From Chamaesiphon sp031376885 (lineage in GTDB: Bacteria > Cyanobacteriota > Cyanobacteriia > Cyanobacteriales > Chamaesiphonaceae): a stretch of 64,000 bases of DNA. Position numbers and translations under genes: made by a program. Location: positions 1 through 64,000 of the forward strand of contig JANMEL010000135.1 of assembly GCA_031376885.1 (NCBI GenBank), written 5' to 3'. A model generated the notes under the pieces. That model worked only from the letters and a program-made list of their open reading frames with translations, did no database searches and was not told where the DNA came from. This document shows positions 42,300 to 49,984 of this stretch, piece by piece; positions within the stretch are counted from its first letter, which is position 1; every line of letters starts with the position of its first letter.

Positions 42300-42336
42300 C
42301 TACTGGCTAGATAAAAATACTCGAACCGTGAGATCG

Positions 42337-42543
42337 TTAGTCATTAAATTCAAAAGTCATGACACTGTAATTGGTTTCATAGATCTTGTAAACCAGTACA
42401 AAACCGCAACAATCGACTTCAATACTACTTTTGATTGCCGCACCATTAGGAACCCTTATCTCAACCTTTTTGATCCCCAACTCCTTACATTCCCGCATGA
42501 ATTGACGTAGTTCCCCGTTGCTGCTTACAATTGATGATGACAT
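42337..42543 (-). CDS. Small hypothetical protein
   Basis: 68 residues: MSSSIVSSNGELRQFMRECK, then ELGIKKVEIRVPNGAAIKS and YKIYETNYSVMTFEFND. A good AAGGAG site lies about ten bases before the ATG, which supports translation. The pattern suggests a small alpha/beta protein. No family recognised. It lies in the 700-bp gap between the PIN toxin and crtD, with no other gene in that gap. Confidence 0.5.
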   Translation of the reverse strand: MSSSIVSSNGELRQFMRECKELGIKKVEIRVPNGAAIKSSIEVDCCGFVLVYKIYETNYSVMTFEFND

Positions 42544-42776
42544 GTGCTACAACTCCTTAGAGGCTATTTACCCAAAGATAATCGCATAGGTGACGACTCT
42601 CACCGCTAATCGGAGTACCGTTCTGGCGGGAGTACCCCGCGCTTCAGATGGGTAATTAGACCTCCTGCAAAAGTATCATACGATCGCATATTTTGATGAT
42701 AAATTAACCTCCCTTGAAAATCCAACCAGTGCGTGGGATTTAAATATCTGTTCTTGGTTAACGATCGATAAAACCC

Positions 42777-42816
42777 AATTATCAATTATCAATTATCAAT
42801 TATCAATTATCAATTA
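42777..42816. repeat. Heptameric tandem repeat (CAATTAT)
   Basis: About five CAATTAT units end at the crtD stop codon, the same arrangement as at 15464-15510. Confidence 0.75.
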
Positions 42817-44331
42817 ATTTCGATCGATCTGTCTGACTACGGTAAGTGCTGAATAACTAACCCCCGCAGTACCTTCGCCAGGATGGGTAGAGTCACCCAC
42901 CAGCCACAAACCAGCTACCGGAGTGCGAGTCGCGAATCCAAATGGGCCGAATGTTGATACCCGTTGTCCTATACCACCGACTATACCGCGATCGCGTGCC
43001 GTATATTTTTCAAATGTGCGTGGGGTTCCGGCTTGAGTGACGACGATATTTTCTGGACGGAGATCGAAATATTGTCCGAGTTTGTCGATCGCCGTAGCTG
43101 TATACTCAGCCTTCATAGCGGCATAATCTACCCCTTCAGCGTACCATTTGTCTGGATCGACAAATGAGGATGCAATCAGTGTAGCGTGACCATCTGGTGC
43201 CCGTCCATCTCCAGGATGACTGACAGATACAAATAGAGAGTTATTTTCGCCGATAATCCCATCATAATCATACAAAAACTGAAGATGGGGCGCACAATCA
43301 GCCGGAATCGCCGCCGCCTTTACACCCAGATAGACCACAAATGCGCCAGAAGCGCGGGGTAACTTCTTCACCCGCGATTTGTACCCATTCACCGATAAAG
43401 GTGGGATGAGGGCGGATTTTGGAGCCGCATCGCCGAGCAATCTCACCAAATCCTGTGCTGTCACATTTGCTACCACCTCATCGGCAGACTCTACCCAAGT
43501 TGCACCCGTCTTTTGGTTGCGGATAGTGACTCCAGTAGTATTAGTACCGTTGCATTCGATCGATTTTACCGTATGGCGCATCAATAATTTGCCCCCATCC
43601 CGCTTCAGGGAATCGACTAATCGATCGCTCAACACCTGCATACTCCCCTCTAGATGGTACAGCCCTTGGGGTGTCTGAGACACACCTAGAGCAGTTGCTG
43701 CATATAATAACGCCGTCTCTGCCGCCGTCACCTGAGAATATAATTTCAACTGCAAATCCAGAAAAGTCCGCAACCGCCGATCTCCATTCAACCCAAACCA
43801 CCCCAGCGCATCGCCAACAGTAGACAGCGTAAACGGCACAGTTATCAGCGTATTCAATCGCAACGCGCCTACCAACTGAGACAAATCCCACAAATCGCGG
43901 GGTGGTAAAATCGGATCTCGCCCTTGAAATTCCCAACTCGCCGCAAATAGTCGGCTTAATAACTGCCAAAATGGTTCGCTCCCAGGAAACTCCCGTTGAC
44001 GCTCGGCTTGCCATTTCAAAGGATCGCGCCACACACTAATCGGCGTAGTCTCTCCAGGCAAAAACACCGCACAAGCAGGATCGCAAGGAGTCGCAGGTGG
44101 TAACTCGATTTCCAACTCATTAAAAATCCGATGATGAATCCCCCCAGGCTCCAATCCAGCCACCTGAGTCGCACCCACATCAAAAGTAAACCCTTGCCGT
44201 TGGAATGTAGAAGCACAGCCACCAGGGACGATCGCCTGGTCGAATATTACCACCTCATAGCCCCGTTTTGCCAGCAACGCACCTGCCGTCAATCCGCCAA
44301 TTCCCGCGCCGATAACTACAACTTTTTTCAT
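42814..44331 (-). CDS. crtD: Carotenoid desaturase/isomerase family FAD protein, probably C-3',4' desaturase
   Basis: 505 residues. The N-terminal dinucleotide-binding motif is VVIGAGIGGLTAGALLAKRGYEV (parts GAGIGGLTAGALLAKRGY). GGCASTFQRQGFTFDVGATQ and the C-terminal GLWLVGDSTHPGEGTAGVSYS are typical of the CrtI/CrtH/CrtD group. The VAGLEPGGIHHRIF stretch is what I recall from cyanobacterial CrtD, which makes the 3',4' double bond in myxol-type carotenoids in the membrane. CrtH or CrtO relatives are the alternatives. Confidence 0.75.
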   Translation of the reverse strand: MKKVVVIGAGIGGLTAGALLAKRGYEVVIFDQAIVPGGCASTFQRQGFTFDVGATQVAGLEPGGIHHRIFNELEIELPPATPCDPACAVFLPGETTPISVWRDPLKWQAERQREFPGSEPFWQLLSRLFAASWEFQGRDPILPPRDLWDLSQLVGALRLNTLITVPFTLSTVGDALGWFGLNGDRRLRTFLDLQLKLYSQVTAAETALLYAATALGVSQTPQGLYHLEGSMQVLSDRLVDSLKRDGGKLLMRHTVKSIECNGTNTTGVTIRNQKTGATWVESADEVVANVTAQDLVRLLGDAAPKSALIPPLSVNGYKSRVKKLPRASGAFVVYLGVKAAAIPADCAPHLQFLYDYDGIIGENNSLFVSVSHPGDGRAPDGHATLIASSFVDPDKWYAEGVDYAAMKAEYTATAIDKLGQYFDLRPENIVVTQAGTPRTFEKYTARDRGIVGGIGQRVSTFGPFGFATRTPVAGLWLVGDSTHPGEGTAGVSYSALTVVRQIDRN

Positions 44332-44381
44332 GGATAATTTCTTTTGTCGCAGCTACAATTTGATGGCGATGATTTGGTGTT

Positions 44382-44412
44382 CGATTCTCCAGGGGAGAGG
44401 CTGCGCCAACGA
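44382..44412 (+). repeat. 31-bp double-hairpin repeat upstream of crtD
   Basis: CGATTCTCC-ag-GGGAGAG then GCTGCGCCAACGA. It lies 51 bp upstream of the crtD start and could affect its leader. Confidence 0.6.
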
Positions 44413-44443
44413 AGGGCAAAAATTCCTACCTGCTTAGATTATA

Positions 44444-44510
44444 GCTATTTCGCTGTTCTGTTTGGCGATCGATTCGTCATTTACTTTATCTGGTAGTGAG
44501 GATAAAATTG
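44444..44510 (+). repeat. Direct repeat, left copy, HNH pair module
   Basis: The best-conserved part is TTGGCGATCGATTCGTCATT, then TACTTTATC and GGATAAAATTG. The right copy is 45483-45553, which has a 4-nt GATC insertion and scattered changes. Confidence 0.75.
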
Positions 44511-44581
44511 AGATGCTATATTGGCGCAGCATGTTTCCGCAATATTCAGGTATCCTAATTTAGTACTAGAAGCAAAGCACT

Positions 44582-44947
44582 ATGCAAGTTACATTCGATC
44601 TACCAGATGAAGTTGCCACTCAACTTCAAGCCTTTGAAGATCGACTGCCTCAAATCTTAGAGTTGGGGTTGCGAGAACTTCATGCAATCTCCCAAGCCGG
44701 ATTTTCAGGTATGCCTGAAGTCCTAGAATTTCTCGCAAGTCTCCCCACAAATCAAGCTATTATTGCGCTGCGGCCTTCCGAATCTCTACAAGCTCAGATT
44801 GCTACCCTCCTAGAAAAAAATCGGGCGGGAGGTTTAACTCCAGCAGAAGAACAATTGTGGCAGGGGTATCAATACTTAGAGCATATTGTCAGAATGGCTA
44901 AGGCTAGAGCTTTTTTGAGGCTCAAGGAATCCACTCAGAATGAGTAA
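44582..44947 (+). CDS. Small protein paired with an HNH nuclease
   Basis: 121 residues. Begins MQVTFDLPDEVATQLQAFED, then RLPQILELGLRELHAISQAG. The C-terminal half is AEEQLWQGYQYLEHIVRMAK. The start is like the beta strand plus helix of antitoxin-type proteins. Its stop overlaps the HNH gene start by 8 bp, which implies translational coupling. The pair occurs between direct repeats. Role unknown; antitoxin or immunity partner is a fair guess. Confidence 0.75.
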   Translation: MQVTFDLPDEVATQLQAFEDRLPQILELGLRELHAISQAGFSGMPEVLEFLASLPTNQAIIALRPSESLQAQIATLLEKNRAGGLTPAEEQLWQGYQYLEHIVRMAKARAFLRLKESTQNE

Positions 44948-45371
44948 AACCTATATTTCCGTCGCGCTCAGAAAACAAGTTTACGAACGGGCAAAAGGTT
45001 GTTGCGAATATTGTCTCATTCCAGATGTAGCTAGTTTTTCACCCCATGAGATCGACCATATTATTGCCGAAAAACATGATGGACGAACTGAATCTGAAAA
45101 TTTAGCTCTATCTTGTACTCTCTGCAACAAGTACAAAGGTAGCGATCTTGCTTCAATCGATCCAGGCACAGAAAAAATTGTACCCCTATATCATCCCCGC
45201 CAAAATCTTTGGCACGAACATTTTTGTTTGAGTGGGGCTGAATTTTTGCCGTTAACCCCGATCGGTAGAGTGACAATTCGGCTATTGCAGTTAAATCGTC
45301 AAGATCGAGTTGAAGAGCGTCAGATTTCGATCCAGGCTGGAATAATCGATCGTCAGCCCAAGCCATCGTAG
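44940..45371 (+). CDS. HNH endonuclease
   Basis: 143 residues. The zinc and catalytic motifs are CCEYCLIP, HEIDHIIAEKHDGRTESEN (H and H-N) and LSCTLCNKYKGSDLASIDP (CxxC, N-K). The C-terminal part ends with a regular tail IRLLQLNRQDRVEERQ. It is the small HNH type often found in cyanobacteria next to a short upstream partner. The DNA target is unknown. The 45372-45482 stretch after it holds nothing clear. Confidence 0.88.
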   Translation: MSKTYISVALRKQVYERAKGCCEYCLIPDVASFSPHEIDHIIAEKHDGRTESENLALSCTLCNKYKGSDLASIDPGTEKIVPLYHPRQNLWHEHFCLSGAEFLPLTPIGRVTIRLLQLNRQDRVEERQISIQAGIIDRQPKPS

Positions 45372-45482
45372 TTGATTCTCCATAGAAAACGCTAGGCGAA
45401 TGAGATTTTGCCGCGCACCTTTGTTTCTTTTGGGTATTTTTCGCTATAAATTTGGTTGGCTATTTGCTCCACCATCCCGATC

Positions 45483-45553
45483 GCTATTTCCCCATGCTTG
45501 TTGGCGATCGATCGATTTGTCATTTACTTTATCCTGCCGTGGGGATAAAATTG
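45483..45553 (+). repeat. Direct repeat, right copy, HNH pair module
   Basis: TTGGCGATCGATCGATTTGT, then CATTTACTTTATC and GGGGATAAAATTG. See 44444-44510. Confidence 0.75.
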
Positions 45554-45695
45554 GCTTGACTAAGACCAATACATCTCCGCATTGACGGCTGCAATAGAGT
45601 AGATCGATTATGCAAAACCATCAAGTATAGCAACCGCCAGGGCGGTTAGGACATGAGCTTGAGTATTGCTGATTATACCCCATAGATTCTTAACG

Positions 45696-46660
45696 ATGAG
45701 CAAGTTATTTAAACAGATATCAGAGTCTAAATATGGGGAATGGGCATTATATGGAATTGGAGGATTAGTTTCTGTATCTCTTTTTCCTGGATTTTCGCTT
45801 GGCTGGCTATGCTTAAATATACTTATTTTTTACTTTTTTTATACGATATCGATCGTTCTACACGAACTAGGTCATGCAGTTACAGCTCTATTGCTAGGGA
45901 TGGAAGTTACGGAAATTATTATTGGCAAGGGGAAAATGTCTGTGACTTTAAGCTATTTGGGATACATTTTACAATCAAGCAATTTCCTATCTGTGGAGCA
46001 GTTTACGTTTTAGGAAAATCAACTTTTCTTTACCGAACGAGAATGTTTTTTATTTCTCTATCTGGCTTATTAAATAATTTAATCTTAGTTTGGTTGGCAG
46101 TGGAATTTCCTAGAGAATTTATGACTATCCCTCCTGCAACAGTTTATGTGTTTCCTGGAATTATTTTATGCCTTGCAAATATTACTCTTGTCACGTATAG
46201 TTTATCTCCACGTCATGTCAATATGTATGGGGGAACGATGCCTACTGATGGTTTGCGAATGCTCCAATTACCATTTCTATCTACAAGAGAAGTTGCTGAG
46301 GAGATTTCCACATCGTGGCTACTTGATGGATATAATTTAGAATGTGCTGGTAACGCTCGACAGGCGATCGATAGTTTTACTAAAGCAATCCAATATAATC
46401 CAGATTACTTTGACTGTTATCACCGTAGAGGAAATGCTTATCGCAAGATCAAAGACGATCGACAAGCGATCGATGATTACAAAAAGGCGATCGATCTGAT
46501 TAGTAAGAGAATTAAGCTAGAGCGACTAAATGCAGCTAATTATTATAAAGTCATAGCGATCGAAGATTTACAGATGGCAGAATCTCTTTGCTTAGAGCAT
46601 GGAAGTGCTAGTCTTTTAAAACAAATCAGGGAGGAGCTTGAAAAAATCAGTATTAAATGA
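45696..46660 (+). pseudogene. M50-type membrane metallopeptidase with C-terminal TPR, frameshifted
   Basis: The first frame (from MSKLFKQISESKYGEWALYG) carries membrane helices and IVLHELGHAVTALLLGMEV, the HExxH zinc site of site-2-protease-like enzymes. Near 45947 the homologous sequence moves to the other frame, where KLFGIHFTIKQFPICGAVYV and LSGLLNNLILVWLAV continue the membrane part. Two TPR-like repeats follow (AGNARQAIDSFTKAIQYNP and KDDRQAIDDYKKAIDLI). One extra T in GACTTTAAG would restore the frame. It is a broken gene unless frameshifting or a sequence error is involved. Confidence 0.75.
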
Positions 46661-46672
46661 TGCAACAACCGT

Positions 46673-46735
46673 TAAAAAGGGTGGAAAATTGTTACTCACC
46701 CTAGATATTATCTAATTTAGCATCAATTAACTGAA
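46673..46735 (+). repeat. Far copy of the tkt downstream repeat
   Basis: AAAAAGGGTGG...CACCCTAGATATTATCTAATTTAG matches 49933-49990 (AAGAAGGGTGGGC...CACCCTGGATATTTATCTAATTTAG). Weak resemblance runs on into the last codons of tkt. It bounds the block of accessory genes 46794-49908. Confidence 0.55.
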
Positions 46736-46793
46736 TAGAACCAGCATAAATTTGGGAACCATATACATATTATGGACTTTATCATCTTTCCCA

Positions 46794-47939
46794 ATGACGA
46801 TCGGCAAACAATCCCCCATTAGCGCAGTCTCTCCGATAGATCGTCGGATCGCGTCTGTTACTGAGAATAGATTACTCTTCGAGTCTAAGCATCAATATCT
46901 ACTTTTATATCGAATTATCTACTGGTTGTCGATTCCATATTGTTTGTTTGCGGCTGGATCGTCTATGTCTACTGCTGGAAATCTTCTAGCACTCATTTTA
47001 TCAAAAACCGTCAAGGCATCTTATTTACATATAGTAAATGATATTCCTCTATTGCTAGGCTTCAGTTTTATAATTTTCATTTCAGTAGTATGCGCCTCAA
47101 TATTATTATTGATACCTTTTCGGCTGGTGAAATTGAATGTTGCGGAATCCTGTGCTTTTGAGCGGGGTACTTCCTCCGATCTCCATTTTGGAGAAGTCTG
47201 TATTTATCAAAGAAATATATGTACCAATAAAAGGGGAATTGTCAAACTTCAATTAGATACGATTCTAGATATTCGGCTCGAATCTCCTGGGTGGAGAAAT
47301 GGATGGAAATTTACGATTGGATTGATTACGAGTCAACAATTAGAGTCGATCTGTATTTATCATTCATCATTGCCTGGTGTAGACTGGGAAATAGATCCAA
47401 GTAAGGTAGGAGTAAAATTTCAAGCAACGATAAACTCATTAAATCGTGAGCTAGAATTAACTCGTGATTTTTTATATCTATCTCCGAAGCCCGCATATTT
47501 AAACAAGGTAATTTCTAATTCTATTTTCCCTGAATTGCACAAACTTTATCATCTACTAAAAATCCTAGATGAAACATCTAGCAATCTAACTTATAAGCTA
47601 ACGCATAGTTTGTCACCATATGGAGAAACTTGGAATTTCAACTCAGATTCAGGCATAGTTACGGTTCAATATCGATATTTTGTCAAGATATCTACTAAAT
47701 CTATTGCGATGGACACAATTCAAGAGATAGCCATTGAAAGAGAATTAATTAGTCCAGTTGATGGTATATATAGATTTTTTAGTGGTCGATCGAACGAAAA
47801 ATACAGTGCGATTTTACTTATAGAGGGGAAAGATAACTGCGAACGAATTTTCACCTCTAGCAGTTTATCAGATGTGAAAGATTTTGTCGATCGAGTTAAT
47901 TATCATATCGATCGATCCCGTCAAACATCCAAAGTATAA
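46794..47939 (+). CDS. Membrane protein of unknown function
   Basis: 381 residues from the ATG at 46794 (MTIGKQSPISAVSPIDRRIA). Two hydrophobic segments (IIYWLSIPYCLFAAGSSMS and LLLGFSFIIFISVVCASILLLIPF, given in parts LLLGFSFIIFISVVCASIL) lie in the first third. The rest is soluble with two beta-rich repeated parts (IVKLQLDTILDIRLESPG; YFVKISTKSIAMDTIQEIAI) that look PH-like. The TPR gene starts 18 bp later. No family recognised; A/T-rich and of accessory character. Confidence 0.65.
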   Translation: MTIGKQSPISAVSPIDRRIASVTENRLLFESKHQYLLLYRIIYWLSIPYCLFAAGSSMSTAGNLLALILSKTVKASYLHIVNDIPLLLGFSFIIFISVVCASILLLIPFRLVKLNVAESCAFERGTSSDLHFGEVCIYQRNICTNKRGIVKLQLDTILDIRLESPGWRNGWKFTIGLITSQQLESICIYHSSLPGVDWEIDPSKVGVKFQATINSLNRELELTRDFLYLSPKPAYLNKVISNSIFPELHKLYHLLKILDETSSNLTYKLTHSLSPYGETWNFNSDSGIVTVQYRYFVKISTKSIAMDTIQEIAIERELISPVDGIYRFFSGRSNEKYSAILLIEGKDNCERIFTSSSLSDVKDFVDRVNYHIDRSRQTSKV

Positions 47940-47956
47940 TTTATTAGGTAAAGATA

Positions 47957-49264
47957 GTGAAAATTAAAGCAAAGTTAATTGTGCCGCTCGTGTTGGCATC
48001 GCTACTGATTAATATCCCGATAGTAATGGCTATGGGTAGCGAATCGCTCTTGCAACAGGGTATCGTAGCCAATAAAGATCGTGAATACGATAAAGCGATT
48101 AAATTATTGACTAGTACGTTGCAACAAGAGCCAAAACTAGTAGAGGCTTATATCGAACGTGGTAAAGCAAAATTCTATTTAGAGCAATATAAAGAAGCGA
48201 TCGAAGATTTCGATCGAGCCTTGCAAGAGAAGCCAAATTCTGTAGATGCTTATATCAGTAGAGGTAAAGCAAAATCGTATTTAAAGCAAGATAAAGAAGC
48301 AATGAAGGATTTGGATCGAGCCATTGAATTAAATCCTAAATCTCTCCCTGCATATGTTTGGCGGGGGAAATTATATAGAGATGACTTCAAGCAAAAAGAA
48401 CGGGGTAACGAAGACTTCGATCGAGCATTAAAGATTATTCCTGAATCGGATGAAGATTATTGGGGATTAGAAATTATATTTGAAGATAGAAAAGATTATG
48501 CCGCAGGGATAAGATATTTTACTAATGCCATAGATTTCAATTACAAAAACAAACATTATACTTACGTTCAAATAGCTTGGCTTTATCGCGACATGAATCC
48601 ACCTAATTTCAATCTGGCAATTATTAACGAACGTAATTTCCTTCGATCTAAAAATGAACTAACTACGGGTCAACAATCAAGATCGCACCAACGAATAGCA
48701 TTAAGTTATCTATATCTAAATAAATATAATGAAGTAATCCAGAGTGCTAATGAGTCACTTCGGCTAAATCCGAAAAATGATTTAAGTTTAGCCCATCGAG
48801 GACAAGCTTTTTATTCCCTCAAAAATTCTTCAGCAGCGTTGAGAGATTTTGATAACGCGATCGCGATTAGTCCAAAATTTGCCTTTTTCCATACATGGAG
48901 AGGCTATATTTATCGCGATCTGAATAACTATGAACGAGCAATTATAGAATTCGATCGAGCAATCCAATTATCCCCATCAACAGCTTATCACTACAAGAAT
49001 AGAGGTGATATCAATTTTTATCGATTAAATCGATCCGCCGCAGGTTTAGCAGATTATCAAAAAGCACTAAAACTCGCCAAGTTAGATGGAGATGTAGAAA
49101 TGGTTAAAGATTTGAATGATTCGATCGACGATCTTCAAACTCAGCCTCAACGGATGATAATTGGTTGTGCGATCGCTTTTTTATTAAGTATGGTTGGTTT
49201 TGCTGGTTTAATGGCGATCGGTCGTCACAATGAAGCCAAATATTTACGACAGTTTAGAGGCTAA
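47957..49264 (+). CDS. TPR-repeat protein with membrane anchors
   Basis: 435 residues from a GTG start. The N-terminal signal/anchor is LIVPLVLASLLINIPIVMAM. About eight tetratricopeptide repeats follow, such as EAYIERGKAKFYLEQYKEAI, DAYISRGKAKSYLKQDKEAM and FHTWRGYIYRDLNNYERAII. A C-terminal membrane helix is MIIGCAIAFLLSMVGFAGLM. TPRs bind partner proteins. It is likely co-transcribed with the gene upstream. The broken M50-TPR gene at 45696 may belong to the same system. Confidence 0.8.
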   Translation: MKIKAKLIVPLVLASLLINIPIVMAMGSESLLQQGIVANKDREYDKAIKLLTSTLQQEPKLVEAYIERGKAKFYLEQYKEAIEDFDRALQEKPNSVDAYISRGKAKSYLKQDKEAMKDLDRAIELNPKSLPAYVWRGKLYRDDFKQKERGNEDFDRALKIIPESDEDYWGLEIIFEDRKDYAAGIRYFTNAIDFNYKNKHYTYVQIAWLYRDMNPPNFNLAIINERNFLRSKNELTTGQQSRSHQRIALSYLYLNKYNEVIQSANESLRLNPKNDLSLAHRGQAFYSLKNSSAALRDFDNAIAISPKFAFFHTWRGYIYRDLNNYERAIIEFDRAIQLSPSTAYHYKNRGDINFYRLNRSAAGLADYQKALKLAKLDGDVEMVKDLNDSIDDLQTQPQRMIIGCAIAFLLSMVGFAGLMAIGRHNEAKYLRQFRG

Positions 49265-49337
49265 ATATTTGTAAGGGCCAGGCTTAGTGACGGTCGAGTG
49301 AGATCGGAGTAGTGAGCATAATTTATTTTATTACCAG

Positions 49338-49643
49338 CTAGATTGTGACTGGAGTGAGAATAATTTTTCCGTCTTCAACCTCGATCTCAAAATATTCGCT
49401 CGATTGGATTTGGGCTATAATATCTTTGGGAAAAGTAAGCTGATTTTCGGTTGTTAATTTAGCAAGCACTTTTAGTGCTGGGAAGTTTTGGGTGCTAGTG
49501 TTATCAACCTGATGGTGAATAGTCACAGAATGTCCTTGTTGATAAGCTTTATGGTGTTTGCCCCGTACTCCTTTGCTAAAGTCGTACTCTGGAAGCAAAT
49601 CATCTTCATCAATGTTTGAAGGAGTATAATTAGTCTTGCTCAT
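49338..49643 (-). CDS. Antitoxin of the BrnT pair
   Basis: 101 residues. The N-terminal EDDLLPEYDFSKGVRGKHHK is a stretch common in cyanobacterial antitoxins. The C-terminal part (LKVLAKLTTENQLTFPKDII, EIEVEDGKIILTPV) resembles an AbrB/SpoVT-type DNA-binding swapped hairpin. It overlaps the end of the toxin gene by 14 bp. Such antitoxins bind and repress their own promoter. Confidence 0.78.
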   Translation of the reverse strand: MSKTNYTPSNIDEDDLLPEYDFSKGVRGKHHKAYQQGHSVTIHHQVDNTSTQNFPALKVLAKLTTENQLTFPKDIIAQIQSSEYFEIEVEDGKIILTPVTI

Positions 49644-49908
49644 ATATTCTTATCTCTCGGTTAGTGGCACAGCGAGAACTAATGATGCGGATATAATTGT
49701 CTCTTTCGGTGTAAACTACAACCAATAAGCGACCCAGATTAGATATTCCAATGTCAATATAGCGATCTTCGTCGGTAGAGTGTTCTAAGTCCGCAATCGT
49801 TACCGAGTTAGAGTCTGCAAAAACTGTTTTAGCTTCATCAAAATGTACACCATGCTTAATTGCATTTCGATCTGCTTTGAGCTTATCCCATTCAAACTTT
49901 AAACTCAT
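49630..49908 (-). CDS. BrnT-family toxin
   Basis: 92 residues from MSLKFEWDKLKADRNAIKHG. Motifs FEWDKLKADRNAIKHGVHFD, RYIDIGISNLGRLLVVVYTE and ISSRCATNREIRIYE match the BrnT RNase toxin group (RelE-like fold). The toxin is first and the antitoxin second, the usual order for BrnTA. A longer start at 49956 reads through the flanking repeat and is unlikely. Confidence 0.88.
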   Translation of the reverse strand: MSLKFEWDKLKADRNAIKHGVHFDEAKTVFADSNSVTIADLEHSTDEDRYIDIGISNLGRLLVVVYTERDNYIRIISSRCATNREIRIYEQD

Positions 49909-49937
49909 TATAACTAGATATTTATCGAAAATAAAGA

Positions 49938-49959
49938 AGGGTGGGCAATTGCCCACCCT
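49938..49959. terminator. 22-bp perfect palindrome downstream of tkt
   Basis: AGGGTGGGCAATTGCCCACCCT lies between the tkt stop and the BrnT gene. It may terminate tkt transcription. It is also part of the dispersed GGTGGGC repeat family. Confidence 0.6.
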
Positions 49960-49984
49960 GGATATTTATCTAATTTAGAATTGA

